From a bacterium (GTDB lineage Bacteria > Patescibacteriota > Doudnabacteria > UBA920 > VMFF01): a DNA stretch of 40,116 nucleotides. Below the pieces are notes generated by a model. It had not been told where the DNA came from. It ran no database searches and worked only from the letters and a program-made list of their open reading frames with translations. Each line of letters begins with the position of its first letter. Within the stretch, counting starts at the first letter, position 1. Shown here in pieces: positions 18,167-26,373 of this stretch. The stretch spans positions 1 through 40,116 of the forward strand of contig JAKCAE010000011.1 of assembly GCA_021842385.1 (NCBI GenBank), read 5' to 3'. Position numbers and translations under genes: made by a program.

Positions 18167-19906
18167 CTACATTTGCTCCACTGTTTTAATTCCAAGCAAA
18201 GATAACCCGTGCTTCAAAACATTAGCAACAGCAGACAACAAAACCAAGCGCTGTTGTTTCTTTTCTTCTGTCTCTGCCTGCAACACTGAAACTTGATCAT
18301 AGAAAGCGTTAAACTTAGAAGCAAGCTCAAAAAGATAGCTGCAAACTGCTGTTGGTCTGAAATCTCTAGTTGCATTAACCACTGTTTCGTCATAGTGCAA
18401 CAAATGCCGCAGCAAACTTTGTTCTGTATTCTCTGTTAATTCAGATGGTGCTTCCTTAGAAAGACCCCCTGCCTTAGCAAGAATGCTTTTAATACGCGCG
18501 TAAGTGTATTGCAAATACGGTCCGGTGTTTCCCTCAATGGCTGCTGTTTCTTCCAAATCAAAATATATTTTCGTATTCCTGTCATATTTCAAGTATCCGT
18601 ACTTTATGGCACCATATGCAATGGTTTCAAGCAAAGCATCATCATCTGCAGAACCTTTAACTTTCTGAGATGCTTTCATGACCTCAGCAACGCGTTGTTT
18701 GGTTTGAACAAGCAAATCATCTGCAGAAACTGTATTACCTAAACGAGAAGACATCTTTTCTTTTCCTAAATACACATGCTCATATGGCAGGTGCTTAAAA
18801 CTTCCTGCCCAAGGAAACTTCATTAACTCAAAAAGCTTTGACAAGACCTGAAAGTGATATGCTTGTTCTGAAGATGTTGTCACAACAGCTTCCTCAGGCT
18901 TGTGCTTTTCATTCCTTAAATACCAAAGATACAAATCCTGGGTAATGTATATGGTTGTGCCGTCTTTCCTTAAAAGATACTTCTTGTCCAAGCCCTGCTC
19001 TGTTAAATCAACAGAAACACTACCATCCGCTTCTTTAACAAAAATGCCCATATCTACGCCTTTCATAACTAGGTCCCGGCCTTTGTCATACAACTCGCTT
19101 TCGTGCTGAACCTCATCAAAACTTGATCCTTCCGAAAGATATGTTTGTTTAACTCCTTCATAAAACCAGTTATTCATCCTCTGCCACAAAGCTCTGGTCT
19201 CAGAATCCCCTGCTTCCCACTTGCGTAAAAGCTCTTGAGCTTCTTCTTCCAAAGGAGTTGGTTTGTCGTCTACTTTCTTCTGATTTTCTTTTTCAAACAT
19301 GGCATAGAATCTGCCAACAAAATGATCTGGTTTTTCCCCTTCGCTTTCCGGAGTTTCTCCATTACCATGCTTTAAATACATGAGCATGCTTTTCATAATA
19401 TGGATACCGCGATCATTTATGACCTCGCAGGAAATCACATCGTGACCTGTTGCTCTCAACAAATTAATACAAGCCATGCCAAAAACATCGTTCCTGGTGT
19501 GTCCAATATGCAAAGGCTTGTTAGTATTAGGAGAAGAATATTCAAAAACAACTTTTCTACCTAAACCAATTGGATCAATCTTAATCTCTCCTGTTAAATC
19601 TAAAACATTTTGTGCTACTGCTTCCTTTGAAACAAAAATATTAACAAAACCGCCCACTACCTTGACCTGAGAAATCTTTTTACCGCCTTTTGCATCAAGC
19701 TCAGAAAGAGCGCGGGCAATAATCTCTGCAACATCAGGTGCTTGAAACTTTCCTTCTGCAGCAATAATCATAGCAACATTGGTGCTGTAATCTCCGAAGC
19801 TTTCTTTGGGAATATTAAAATTAAAAGCAGGCAATGCCGATATTTGCCCGTTTTCAAACATAGTGCCTAAAACTTCCGAAAGAAGCTTTTCCAAATACCT
19901 TTTCAT
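18167..19906 (-). CDS. argS: arginyl-tRNA synthetase
   Basis: VFEYSSPNTNKPLHIGHTRNDVFG, KMSSRLGNTVSADDLL, NTGPYLQYTYARIKSIL. Confidence 0.97.
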   Translation of the reverse strand: MKRYLEKLLSEVLGTMFENGQISALPAFNFNIPKESFGDYSTNVAMIIAAEGKFQAPDVAEIIARALSELDAKGGKKISQVKVVGGFVNIFVSKEAVAQNVLDLTGEIKIDPIGLGRKVVFEYSSPNTNKPLHIGHTRNDVFGMACINLLRATGHDVISCEVINDRGIHIMKSMLMYLKHGNGETPESEGEKPDHFVGRFYAMFEKENQKKVDDKPTPLEEEAQELLRKWEAGDSETRALWQRMNNWFYEGVKQTYLSEGSSFDEVQHESELYDKGRDLVMKGVDMGIFVKEADGSVSVDLTEQGLDKKYLLRKDGTTIYITQDLYLWYLRNEKHKPEEAVVTTSSEQAYHFQVLSKLFELMKFPWAGSFKHLPYEHVYLGKEKMSSRLGNTVSADDLLVQTKQRVAEVMKASQKVKGSADDDALLETIAYGAIKYGYLKYDRNTKIYFDLEETAAIEGNTGPYLQYTYARIKSILAKAGGLSKEAPSELTENTEQSLLRHLLHYDETVVNATRDFRPTAVCSYLFELASKFNAFYDQVSVLQAETEEKKQQRLVLLSAVANVLKHGLSLLGIKTVEQM

Positions 19907-19942
19907 ATCTCAAATTATACCATAAACTACAGGTAGGAAGTC

Positions 19943-20386
19943 ATGAAAATACTCGTAAACAACAGAAAAGCAGCCTTTGATTACAACATTTCTAATGAAA
20001 TGATTGCGGGTTTAGTATTGTCAGGATCTGAGGTTAAAAGCCTGAAAGCCTCGCAAGCCTCCCTAAAAGGCGCGTACATATCCATACGTCACAGTCCAAA
20101 CCCTGAAGCATACCTTGTTAAAGCGCATATCACCCCTTACAAATATGCTGGCATTAAAAATCCTGATCCTGAAAAAGAGAGGAAGCTTCTTTTAAACAAA
20201 AAAGAAATCTCTTCATTAATCGGCAAAGAAAAAGGAACTGTCATCATTCCCTTAGAAATCTTTGTCGGAACAAAAGGATTAATTAAGTTAAAAATCGGTG
20301 TTGGTAAAGGTAAAAAGAAATACGACAAAAGAAGTAGTATAAAAAAGAGGGAGATTGAAAGAAGAATTAAACGACAGGAAGATTAA
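19943..20386 (+). CDS. smpB: SsrA-binding protein SmpB
   Basis: NRKAAFDYNI, AGLVLSGSEVKSLKASQASLKGAYISI, KKYDKRSSIKKREIERRIKR. Confidence 0.95.
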   Translation: MKILVNNRKAAFDYNISNEMIAGLVLSGSEVKSLKASQASLKGAYISIRHSPNPEAYLVKAHITPYKYAGIKNPDPEKERKLLLNKKEISSLIGKEKGTVIIPLEIFVGTKGLIKLKIGVGKGKKKYDKRSSIKKREIERRIKRQED

Positions 20387-20387
20387 C

Positions 20388-21254
20388 ATGGCTACAGAAA
20401 GACCGGGCTTTGGCGAAGAGCAAAGCAGTAAAATTGAGTATCTGCAAGAAAGAAGCGCTGAGTTTAACGAAGCGCTAAACGGTCTTGATCTTGAATTAAT
20501 TAAACGCCTAATCCAAGAGGAAGCTCTTAAATCTGGCCGCGAAAAAGGCAGCAACTTAAACTTTCTGGATCAAGGAAGGATTGGAGAAATAGAGGCAAGG
20601 GGTCATGAAAGCTCTATGCCCATCTCCTTTTACAACTCCGCAACAAATGAAATAGAGGTGGATTTTAACGGCTTAGCAGAACAAGCAGAAAGACAAAACC
20701 CTTTCTTAACCAAAGAAGGTCTTAAAGCATACCTCGTAGCAGTTCTCATTCATGAAGAACTTCACGCGGCCACAGAGCTGCAAGCCTTGGGGTATGTTGG
20801 CTACCAACATTTTCGCAGCTATCAGGTTTGGAACGAAGGCGTTACAGAAAAACTGGCCCGCGAATTAACGGAAAAATACTACAAAACAACAGCAGACTTT
20901 TCACAATACGACCAATCAAAAAGCTACAATTACGAAAGCGCTGTCCTGCTTTTAGATGTGGTCATTGCAAAGCTTTCTGCGGCTACTGGCTTTGACCAAC
21001 AAACAGTATGGAATGCCATAAAAAGAGGGATGTTTGAAAACACCAGCCTAGAAAGCAAAGAACTTCAAGAACTCTTTGAACAAACACTTCCTGCAGATTT
21101 CTTTAAAAATCTCAGGACCGCAAATCCTTTAAACGAAACAGAAATACATACATTAATTGAAAAGATGAATCAGGGATCACTGGAAAAAATAGTTACCAGA
21201 CTAATTAAGTTCCTGCATTTTGAAAAGCCTACTGATTCTCGAAAAGCCGCTTAA
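20388..21254 (+). CDS. putative zinc metallopeptidase (HExxH), cytosolic
   Basis: Starts directly after the smpB stop (taacATG); LIHEELHAATELQALGY...WNEGVTEKLARELTEKYY suggests HExxH plus downstream Glu ligand; no signal peptide. Confidence 0.6.
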   Translation: MATERPGFGEEQSSKIEYLQERSAEFNEALNGLDLELIKRLIQEEALKSGREKGSNLNFLDQGRIGEIEARGHESSMPISFYNSATNEIEVDFNGLAEQAERQNPFLTKEGLKAYLVAVLIHEELHAATELQALGYVGYQHFRSYQVWNEGVTEKLARELTEKYYKTTADFSQYDQSKSYNYESAVLLLDVVIAKLSAATGFDQQTVWNAIKRGMFENTSLESKELQELFEQTLPADFFKNLRTANPLNETEIHTLIEKMNQGSLEKIVTRLIKFLHFEKPTDSRKAA

Positions 21255-21774
21255 AAATCCTTAAATACTGCTTTCTAATCCCCTCAACTCTGCCAATTTC
21301 CAAAACCTCATCATTGTAAACTGCCGCAGAAACCGTATAGTTAAAACTCCCTGAAGCATAAGCTTTGTCTGTAACCAACATCTTAATATGCATTAAACCG
21401 CTTTCCTTTGGCACTATCTTTAGAACAATGCCGTATTTTTTTAATTTATTAACCCAAGGTTTTTCTTCTGGAATTTCAACCTGATTAGAATCCAAAACTC
21501 CTAAGACTTCCAGCCCACGAAGCTTTGCCGCTATCAAAGCATTAACAATATTCTCCTTGGTGATTGTGTACACCGCAAAATAGACGAACTTTTCAGCTTG
21601 CTGAATTTCTGAAACCAACGCCTCGTCTATACCCTCCTCCATTGAATACAAAACCTTGGTCTGAGCATAGGCATTCTCATAAAGCCTTGTTTCCAAAGAA
21701 AGGTTTCTGAAAAGCAAGAAAATAAAAACAAGAGGGGTTAATATGGTTATGCTTAAACGAAAAAATCTGGACAT
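21229..21774 (-). CDS. phospholipase D-like domain protein, N-terminally anchored
   Basis: Single HKD motif HIKMLVTDKAYASGSFN; N-terminal TM. 3' end overlaps the convergent metallopeptidase gene. Confidence 0.8.
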   Translation of the reverse strand: MSRFFRLSITILTPLVFIFLLFRNLSLETRLYENAYAQTKVLYSMEEGIDEALVSEIQQAEKFVYFAVYTITKENIVNALIAAKLRGLEVLGVLDSNQVEIPEEKPWVNKLKKYGIVLKIVPKESGLMHIKMLVTDKAYASGSFNYTVSAAVYNDEVLEIGRVEGIRKQYLRIFKRLFENQ

Positions 21775-21812
21775 TTATCCAGATTAACACAAAGAAATTA
21801 AATATATATTAA

Positions 21813-22031
21813 CTACTGAGAAACATTAATTGGTGCGGGCTTTTTCTTGAAAATACCAAAAGATGTTTTCTTTTCACGAGCATTTCTTAACATCTGAATG
21901 GTTTGCATATCAACAGATTCTGCTAAAGCATATTGCTGATCAACAAAACTGTTGTAAGCAATGTAAAAAACAAGACCTCCGGCTAAAACAAAAAGCAAAG
22001 ATATTACAATGGTTACACGACTTAAAAACAT
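21813..22031 (-). CDS. small membrane protein
   Basis: MFLSRVTIVISLLFVLAGGLVFYIAYNSF...; internal Met of the track ORF. Confidence 0.6.
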   Translation of the reverse strand: MFLSRVTIVISLLFVLAGGLVFYIAYNSFVDQQYALAESVDMQTIQMLRNAREKKTSFGIFKKKPAPINVSQ

Positions 22032-22087
22032 AAGGGAATAATAATAGAAAAAGAACAAACTGGCAAAAAAACATATCCACAAACACC

Positions 22088-22122
22088 AGCGCCCGCTGAC
22101 CAGAAAGGATCAAACGGGCGCT
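22088..22122 (-). terminator. 3' hairpin of GC-rich cassette 3
   Basis: AGCGCCCG...CGGGCGCT perfect arms; only weakly T-rich downstream. Confidence 0.45.
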
Positions 22123-22137
22123 CAGTAGTTCTTGGTG

Positions 22138-22263
22138 CTATCGCGGCACAACAGGCAGCGACGCTGCCATCATGCTGATGAACCACAGCGCAAAGATACC
22201 CAAAAGACACAAGAATACCTGCACTGCGGCTCGAAACAACCGACGCAGAACAACCAGGTTCAT
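22138..22263 (-). CDS. 41-aa predicted membrane microprotein (GC-rich cassette 3, second ORF)
   Basis: AGGAGGATTT-ATG; manual translation MNLVVLRRLFRAAVQVFLCLLGIFALWFISMMAASLPVVPR*. Below the track length cutoff. Confidence 0.55.
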   Translation of the reverse strand: MNLVVLRRLFRAAVQVFLCLLGIFALWFISMMAASLPVVPR

Positions 22264-22271
22264 AAATCCTC

Positions 22272-22736
22272 CTATGGTCTCCTTTTGGACACATCAACTA
22301 CTCTCCAACGAGCATCAGCTTCTGAACGCTTGGCAGACCAGTGCCAGGTCCCATTCAGCCAAAAGAGAAAGAAGCCGAAGCTTTCGTGACTTGAAAGCAC
22401 TGCACTGTCTCTTCCCAAAACCTCGATCTTACGCAGCTCAGAGCTTGAACGGGTAAAACGAGGCCTGCTCCGCAATCTGCAAGATCTGGAAAGGTCAGCC
22501 CTGATCGTATCAAGGACAACCCCTCCAAAAAAGCGCGGGAGCAAAGCCTGAGAAGCTGAGTCGCAAGGGTTTTTTGCAAAAACCGGCTTCAGCTTCAAAA
22601 CCTCAAAAACAAGGTTTCTAAGCTCAAATTCAACCAATGCTGACTCAGAGAGCGTTGAGTCCTGTTTGCCCAATCCTTGTCCCTGCAAGGACAAAGCAAA
22701 CAGACTGCTAATTGCAAACAACAAAATCCGCTGCAT
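22272..22736 (-). CDS. orphan exported Arg-rich protein (GC-rich cassette 3)
   Basis: GGAGGGGCAG-ATG; signal peptide MQRILLFAISSLFALSLQGQ. Confidence 0.65.
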   Translation of the reverse strand: MQRILLFAISSLFALSLQGQGLGKQDSTLSESALVEFELRNLVFEVLKLKPVFAKNPCDSASQALLPRFFGGVVLDTIRADLSRSCRLRSRPRFTRSSSELRKIEVLGRDSAVLSSHESFGFFLFWLNGTWHWSAKRSEADARWRVVDVSKRRP

Positions 22737-22783
22737 CTGCCCCTCCAAGGTTAAGGAAATACTCTGACTGCGGATTAAAAGAC

Positions 22784-22812
22784 AAATTAACACAAAAAAA
22801 GAAAATGGTCAA
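22784..22812 (-). promoter_or_regulatory. promoter of cassette 3 (TTGACC-N17-TAATTT)
   Basis: GGTCAA 22807-22812, AAATTA 22784-22789 on the plus strand. Confidence 0.55.
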
Positions 22813-22815
22813 AAG

Positions 22816-22845
22816 AAAAACACCCCAAATTTCTTGGGGTGTTTT
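22816..22845. terminator. bidirectional-looking terminator
   Basis: AAAACACCCCAA-attt c-TTGGGGTGTTTT. Confidence 0.75.
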
Positions 22846-22859
22846 AATGTTTGTCTAAA

Positions 22860-23411
22860 CTACTTTACTTCAATATTTAGCGCAGTCAAATCATCTGCTA
22901 CTAAAGCCACAACAAACTGTTTTGTTTTCAAAGATGAGAGAGGAATCTCAGAACCTTCTGACAAAATTACAGTCTGTGCTGATGTATAGATGGTTTGTTG
23001 TTCTCCGGAGTTATCATTTAGAGTAATCTCATTTCCATTAATGCTTGCAATGGTTCCAGAAATTCTCGTTCCTGCTGTCATCATTCCGCCTCTGCCAAAA
23101 GAGTACATCATGTTAGTCCCTTTGTTTGACCAAGAATCAGCATCTCTAGAAAAAGTAACAAAACCATTACCCATCATTGCCCTAAAACCAGAGCCATACA
23201 TACCGATACCAATTCCAATTTTAAAAACCAACAAAATAACTAGTGCAATTAGCAAAATCTTGGCAATGCGCCAAAAAGGATTGCGATGAAAATATCCGTG
23301 GTCACCACAGCAATATTTTCCATTGCAATAGCAGTTGTCGTTGTTTGGAGTATTTTTTTCCATATTTTTCCTTTGTTTCATTATATTTTTAATATATAGA
23401 TATTTTAACAA
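22860..23411 (-). CDS. membrane protein with C-terminal DUF5666-like domain and N-terminal Cys-rich segment
   Basis: NDNCYCNGKYCCGDHGYFH, one TM, then GTIASINGNEITLNDNSGEQQTIYTSAQTVI. True start may be an internal Met. Confidence 0.65.
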   Translation of the reverse strand: MLKYLYIKNIMKQRKNMEKNTPNNDNCYCNGKYCCGDHGYFHRNPFWRIAKILLIALVILLVFKIGIGIGMYGSGFRAMMGNGFVTFSRDADSWSNKGTNMMYSFGRGGMMTAGTRISGTIASINGNEITLNDNSGEQQTIYTSAQTVILSEGSEIPLSSLKTKQFVVALVADDLTALNIEVK

Positions 23412-23442
23412 TTCTTAAAAGAAAAAACAAATCAAAAGCAAC

Positions 23443-23506
23443 AAAAAAAGGATGCCTCCCAACATCCCTTGCCCTCTTTGTTCTCCCCGTCCCAGTAAGG
23501 GACGGG
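23443..23506 (-). terminator. double hairpin terminator of GC-rich cassette 4
   Basis: Minus: CCCGTCCC-TTACT-GGGACGGG, then GGATG-TTGGGAGG-CATCC-TTTTTTT. Confidence 0.7.
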
Positions 23507-23542
23507 TTTCTTTGATCCTCCGTTTCAGAACTCCACCAGCTA

Positions 23543-24139
23543 TCAGGCAACTGCTTGAGCAAGCAGCAAACGCGCCCGATGCAGACGCATCTTTACTGCT
23601 CCTTCGTTGACATTCAAGGCCTTGGCAATATCCTTGTACTTCATCTCCTCAAAACAAGCAAGATATACAACCTGAGAAAGGGGTCTGGAAAGACTGTTCA
23701 GACATCTCAGCAACAGTTCATTCTCTTCCTTGAGAATGAGTTGTTCCAGTGGGTCCAGCGAAGAATCAGCAGGACACCACTCCTCAAACTCAACATTTCC
23801 AGGCACCTGCTCGCAATGCTTGTATTCGCCCTTCTTGAACTGGTCTTTGAAAAGGTTGTACAACATCCGCGAAACCCAGCCATCAAAGGTCCCGCTACCG
23901 TTAAAACCACGGATATTCCGCAGAACCTTGAGCCAGCAAACTTCCACGATCTCCTCAGCAGCATCAGCATCGCCATTGAAAAGCTTGAGTGCTGTCTTAA
24001 AGAGCCAGCCATAGTGTCTGCTGTAAAGCTCGTTGAAAGCTGACTCCTCGCCGCCGAGAAACCTCTGGATCAACTCCGAATCGCTAGGTCCTAAAACCAC
24101 AGCGTCGGAGCCGTTAAAACGTACCGAACGTTTTGCCAT
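23543..24139 (-). CDS. sigma-70 family (ECF-like) RNA polymerase sigma factor (GC-rich cassette 4)
   Basis: GGAGGCGCA-ATG; SDSELIQRFLGGEESAFNELYSRHYGWLFKTAL (region 2), MKYKDIAKALNVNEGAVKMRLHRARLLLAQ (region 4). Confidence 0.85.
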   Translation of the reverse strand: MAKRSVRFNGSDAVVLGPSDSELIQRFLGGEESAFNELYSRHYGWLFKTALKLFNGDADAAEEIVEVCWLKVLRNIRGFNGSGTFDGWVSRMLYNLFKDQFKKGEYKHCEQVPGNVEFEEWCPADSSLDPLEQLILKEENELLLRCLNSLSRPLSQVVYLACFEEMKYKDIAKALNVNEGAVKMRLHRARLLLAQAVA

Positions 24140-24181
24140 TGCGCCTCCGCGCCAAAGGAAAAGGAACCTGCTAACATCTAA

Positions 24182-24210
24182 ATTATTCCATCCTGCAAAA
24201 AAAGAGTCAA
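24182..24210 (-). promoter_or_regulatory. promoter of cassette 4 (TTGACT-N17-AATAAT)
   Basis: AGTCAA 24205-24210, ATTATT 24182-24187 on the plus strand. Confidence 0.55.
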
Positions 24211-24223
24211 ACAAAACCTCTAG

Positions 24224-24994
24224 CTAATCTGTCTGCCCCGTTTCTTCGTTATCCCTTTCTCTGTGGGAAGCTCTTTGAGCTCTTTGTTTTAATTCTCTGA
24301 TTACTTGTTTTGAGTCCATATCTTCTTTACCACGCTTTAATTTCAGGTGTTTTTCATTCTTTATCTCTGAATCTTCTGAAACCTCTGTTTGTTCAGGGAT
24401 CTCTATTTCTTTTGAAAGCTCGTCTAAAACCTCTGTGTGTTTTCCTAAAGAAACATCCAACTTCTCATCCAAATCCGCAGCCTTAATTTTGCTTTCATTT
24501 TCACTTACTTCAGTTATTCTTTTTTTAACTTCGTCATTATATTTTGTTAAATTTTGAGTAATCTCTGCTTTCCTAACTTCATCAAGGTGTCCTCTTTTAG
24601 ACAAGACTTCTGCTTCTTTCAATCTTTTAAGGGTCAACTCTGAAGCAACCCTTGCTTTTTGTTCAGAAGTTAAAGCAAAAGAAGTTTGTAGTCTTTCATT
24701 AACCTGAGTTTTAACAGGGTACAAAAAATCACCGGGAAGAGATTGTTCCGCGGCACGGGAAATTCCTGCTGTTGAAAATATCAAAACCAAAAGAGAAAGC
24801 GTTGCCACCATTCTCTTGTTCAAAAAAAGATGCAAAGAAAATCTAAAAAAAGATGTTGCCTTCTGATCCTTCCTCAATCTCTCTTCTGCAATGGCATATC
24901 TAATACCCTTAAGCATCTCATCTTTCTCGGCTCTGCTTAAACTTTGGGACTTAAAGGTTGCTATTAATTTTTCAAATTTATCTCTCTTCATCAT
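24224..24994 (-). CDS. DUF5667-like membrane protein, candidate anti-sigma factor
   Basis: TM followed by AAEQSLPGDFLYPVKTQVNERLQTSFALTSEQKARVASELTLKRLKEAE; overlaps the upstream sigma gene. Confidence 0.7.
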   Translation of the reverse strand: MMKRDKFEKLIATFKSQSLSRAEKDEMLKGIRYAIAEERLRKDQKATSFFRFSLHLFLNKRMVATLSLLVLIFSTAGISRAAEQSLPGDFLYPVKTQVNERLQTSFALTSEQKARVASELTLKRLKEAEVLSKRGHLDEVRKAEITQNLTKYNDEVKKRITEVSENESKIKAADLDEKLDVSLGKHTEVLDELSKEIEIPEQTEVSEDSEIKNEKHLKLKRGKEDMDSKQVIRELKQRAQRASHRERDNEETGQTD

Positions 24995-25484
24995 ATTCTT
25001 CTAAATTTAACTTCTTCTTTAACATCTTAACCCCTCTGTGCAACAGGACAGAGGCTGAGTTTTCAGAAATACCGACTGTTTTAGCAATATCCCCGGGTGA
25101 GGCATCTTCAATATATCTCAGGGTTAAAACCTTTTGATATTTTTCAGGCAACTGTCGCATTTCCTTCAAAACCCACTGAAGTTCCATAAAGTCGATGGTT
25201 TCTTCACCCTCCTTGACGAAATCAAAGCCGTTTTCTTTCAAAAGATCCAAAGAAACTTCTTTGTGCTTTCTGTAATAGTCTATAACCAGGTTTGTTGCAA
25301 CCCGATACAAAAAAGCTTTTATGTTCTCTATTTGTTTGCCTTTTTCAAGAGAATTCCATGTTCTAATGAAGGTTTCCTGGGTTAAATCCTTAGCAACTTC
25401 CCTATTTGATACACGGAAAAAACAATATCTGAAAATATGATCTGCGTACTCATTATATATCTTTTCAAAATCTGTATCTTTCAT
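24978..25484 (-). CDS. ECF RNA polymerase sigma factor
   Basis: FEKIYNEYADHIFRYCFFRVSNREVAKDLTQETFIRTWNSLEKG, LTLRYIEDASPGDIAKTVGISENSASVLLHRGVKMLKKKL. Confidence 0.92.
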   Translation of the reverse strand: MKDTDFEKIYNEYADHIFRYCFFRVSNREVAKDLTQETFIRTWNSLEKGKQIENIKAFLYRVATNLVIDYYRKHKEVSLDLLKENGFDFVKEGEETIDFMELQWVLKEMRQLPEKYQKVLTLRYIEDASPGDIAKTVGISENSASVLLHRGVKMLKKKLNLEEYDEER

Positions 25485-25513
25485 TAAAACAAAGTATACA
25501 CCAAAAAACAGAT

Positions 25514-25542
25514 TGTAAGAAAGTTTCCCTGACAGCGTCTAA
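25514..25542 (+). promoter_or_regulatory. ECF-type promoter (TGTAAG-N16-CGTCTAA)
   Basis: Direct read; resembles the TGTAAC/CGTC-type ECF consensus; upstream of the DUF5666 gene. Confidence 0.5.
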
Positions 25543-25612
25543 TCTACTGAAAGGTCGAAAAGACTGATTAAAACTAAACACAAAGAAAACATTTAAACGA
25601 AAGGAAAATTAC

Positions 25613-26257
25613 ATGCTAAAACTAACAAAATATATAGCTACAGGAGCCATGGCACTAAGTATCCTCCCTTTTATGGCTTCAGCACATGGATTTGATGAGG
25701 ACAAAGGTGAAAGAACAGAAATGAAAGCCTACTTTGGCGAACATCTAAACCAAGGCCTACAATATGAACATAGGGCATTCACTGGTTTGGTGACAGCGCT
25801 AAGCACAACAGGCTTTACTCTAAAAGACGCTAATGGAACTGTCTACACAGTTGTTACAGCTGACGCAAGACTTGTAAGACCATTTACAGGAAGCATTGTT
25901 CTTTCTGATATAAAGGTCAATGACAAAGCTGTTGTCAAAGGGGAACTAAAAGATAACAACACCATAGAAGCAAAATCCGTTCAAATAATGCCGGCAAATA
26001 CTCACCCGGCACTAACTAACGGAACTATCACAGCGGTCAACGGCAATACCCTAACTCTTCAAAACACACATCTAGGAGTTGTCAGCAATGTAAATATAAA
26101 GACAGATGCTAACACTCAAGTTACAAAAGACGGACAAGCGGCAACATTAGCAGATGCCACTGTTGGAACGAGAGTTAGAATAAAGGGTCTTTGGGATGAA
26201 ACACTAAACATCCTAAATGCAATTAGAATCAATATCAGAACAGCGCTAAACAAATAA
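25613..26257 (+). CDS. secreted DUF5666-like protein
   Basis: Signal peptide; repeated AFTGLVTALSTTGFTLKDANGTVYTVVTADARL / NGTITAVNGNTLTLQNTHLGVVSNVNIKTDANTQV. Confidence 0.8.
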   Translation: MLKLTKYIATGAMALSILPFMASAHGFDEDKGERTEMKAYFGEHLNQGLQYEHRAFTGLVTALSTTGFTLKDANGTVYTVVTADARLVRPFTGSIVLSDIKVNDKAVVKGELKDNNTIEAKSVQIMPANTHPALTNGTITAVNGNTLTLQNTHLGVVSNVNIKTDANTQVTKDGQAATLADATVGTRVRIKGLWDETLNILNAIRINIRTALNK

Positions 26258-26298
26258 CTTAATAACGGATAAAATCAGTTGATATGCCAACTGAAACA

Positions 26299-26324
26299 CA
26301 AACCACCCCGCAAGGGGTGGTTTT
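26299..26324 (+). terminator. terminator of DUF5666 gene
   Basis: AAACCACCCC-gcaa-GGGGTGGTTTT. Confidence 0.8.
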
Positions 26325-26339
26325 AATATTGTTCAATTC

Positions 26340-26368
26340 TTGACCTTAGTTAAAAACTAAGATATACT
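26340..26368 (+). promoter_or_regulatory. strong sigma70 promoter (TTGACC-N17-TATACT) with palindrome in spacer
   Basis: Spacer region contains CTTAGT-TAAAA-ACTAAG (26345-26361). Confidence 0.65.
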
Positions 26369-26373
26369 GGATA

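Noticed and set aside
22022-22297. 91-aa minus ORF MMCPKGDHRRIYEPG...
   Set aside because: Out of frame with both SD-preceded cassette 3 ORFs and runs through the terminal hairpin.
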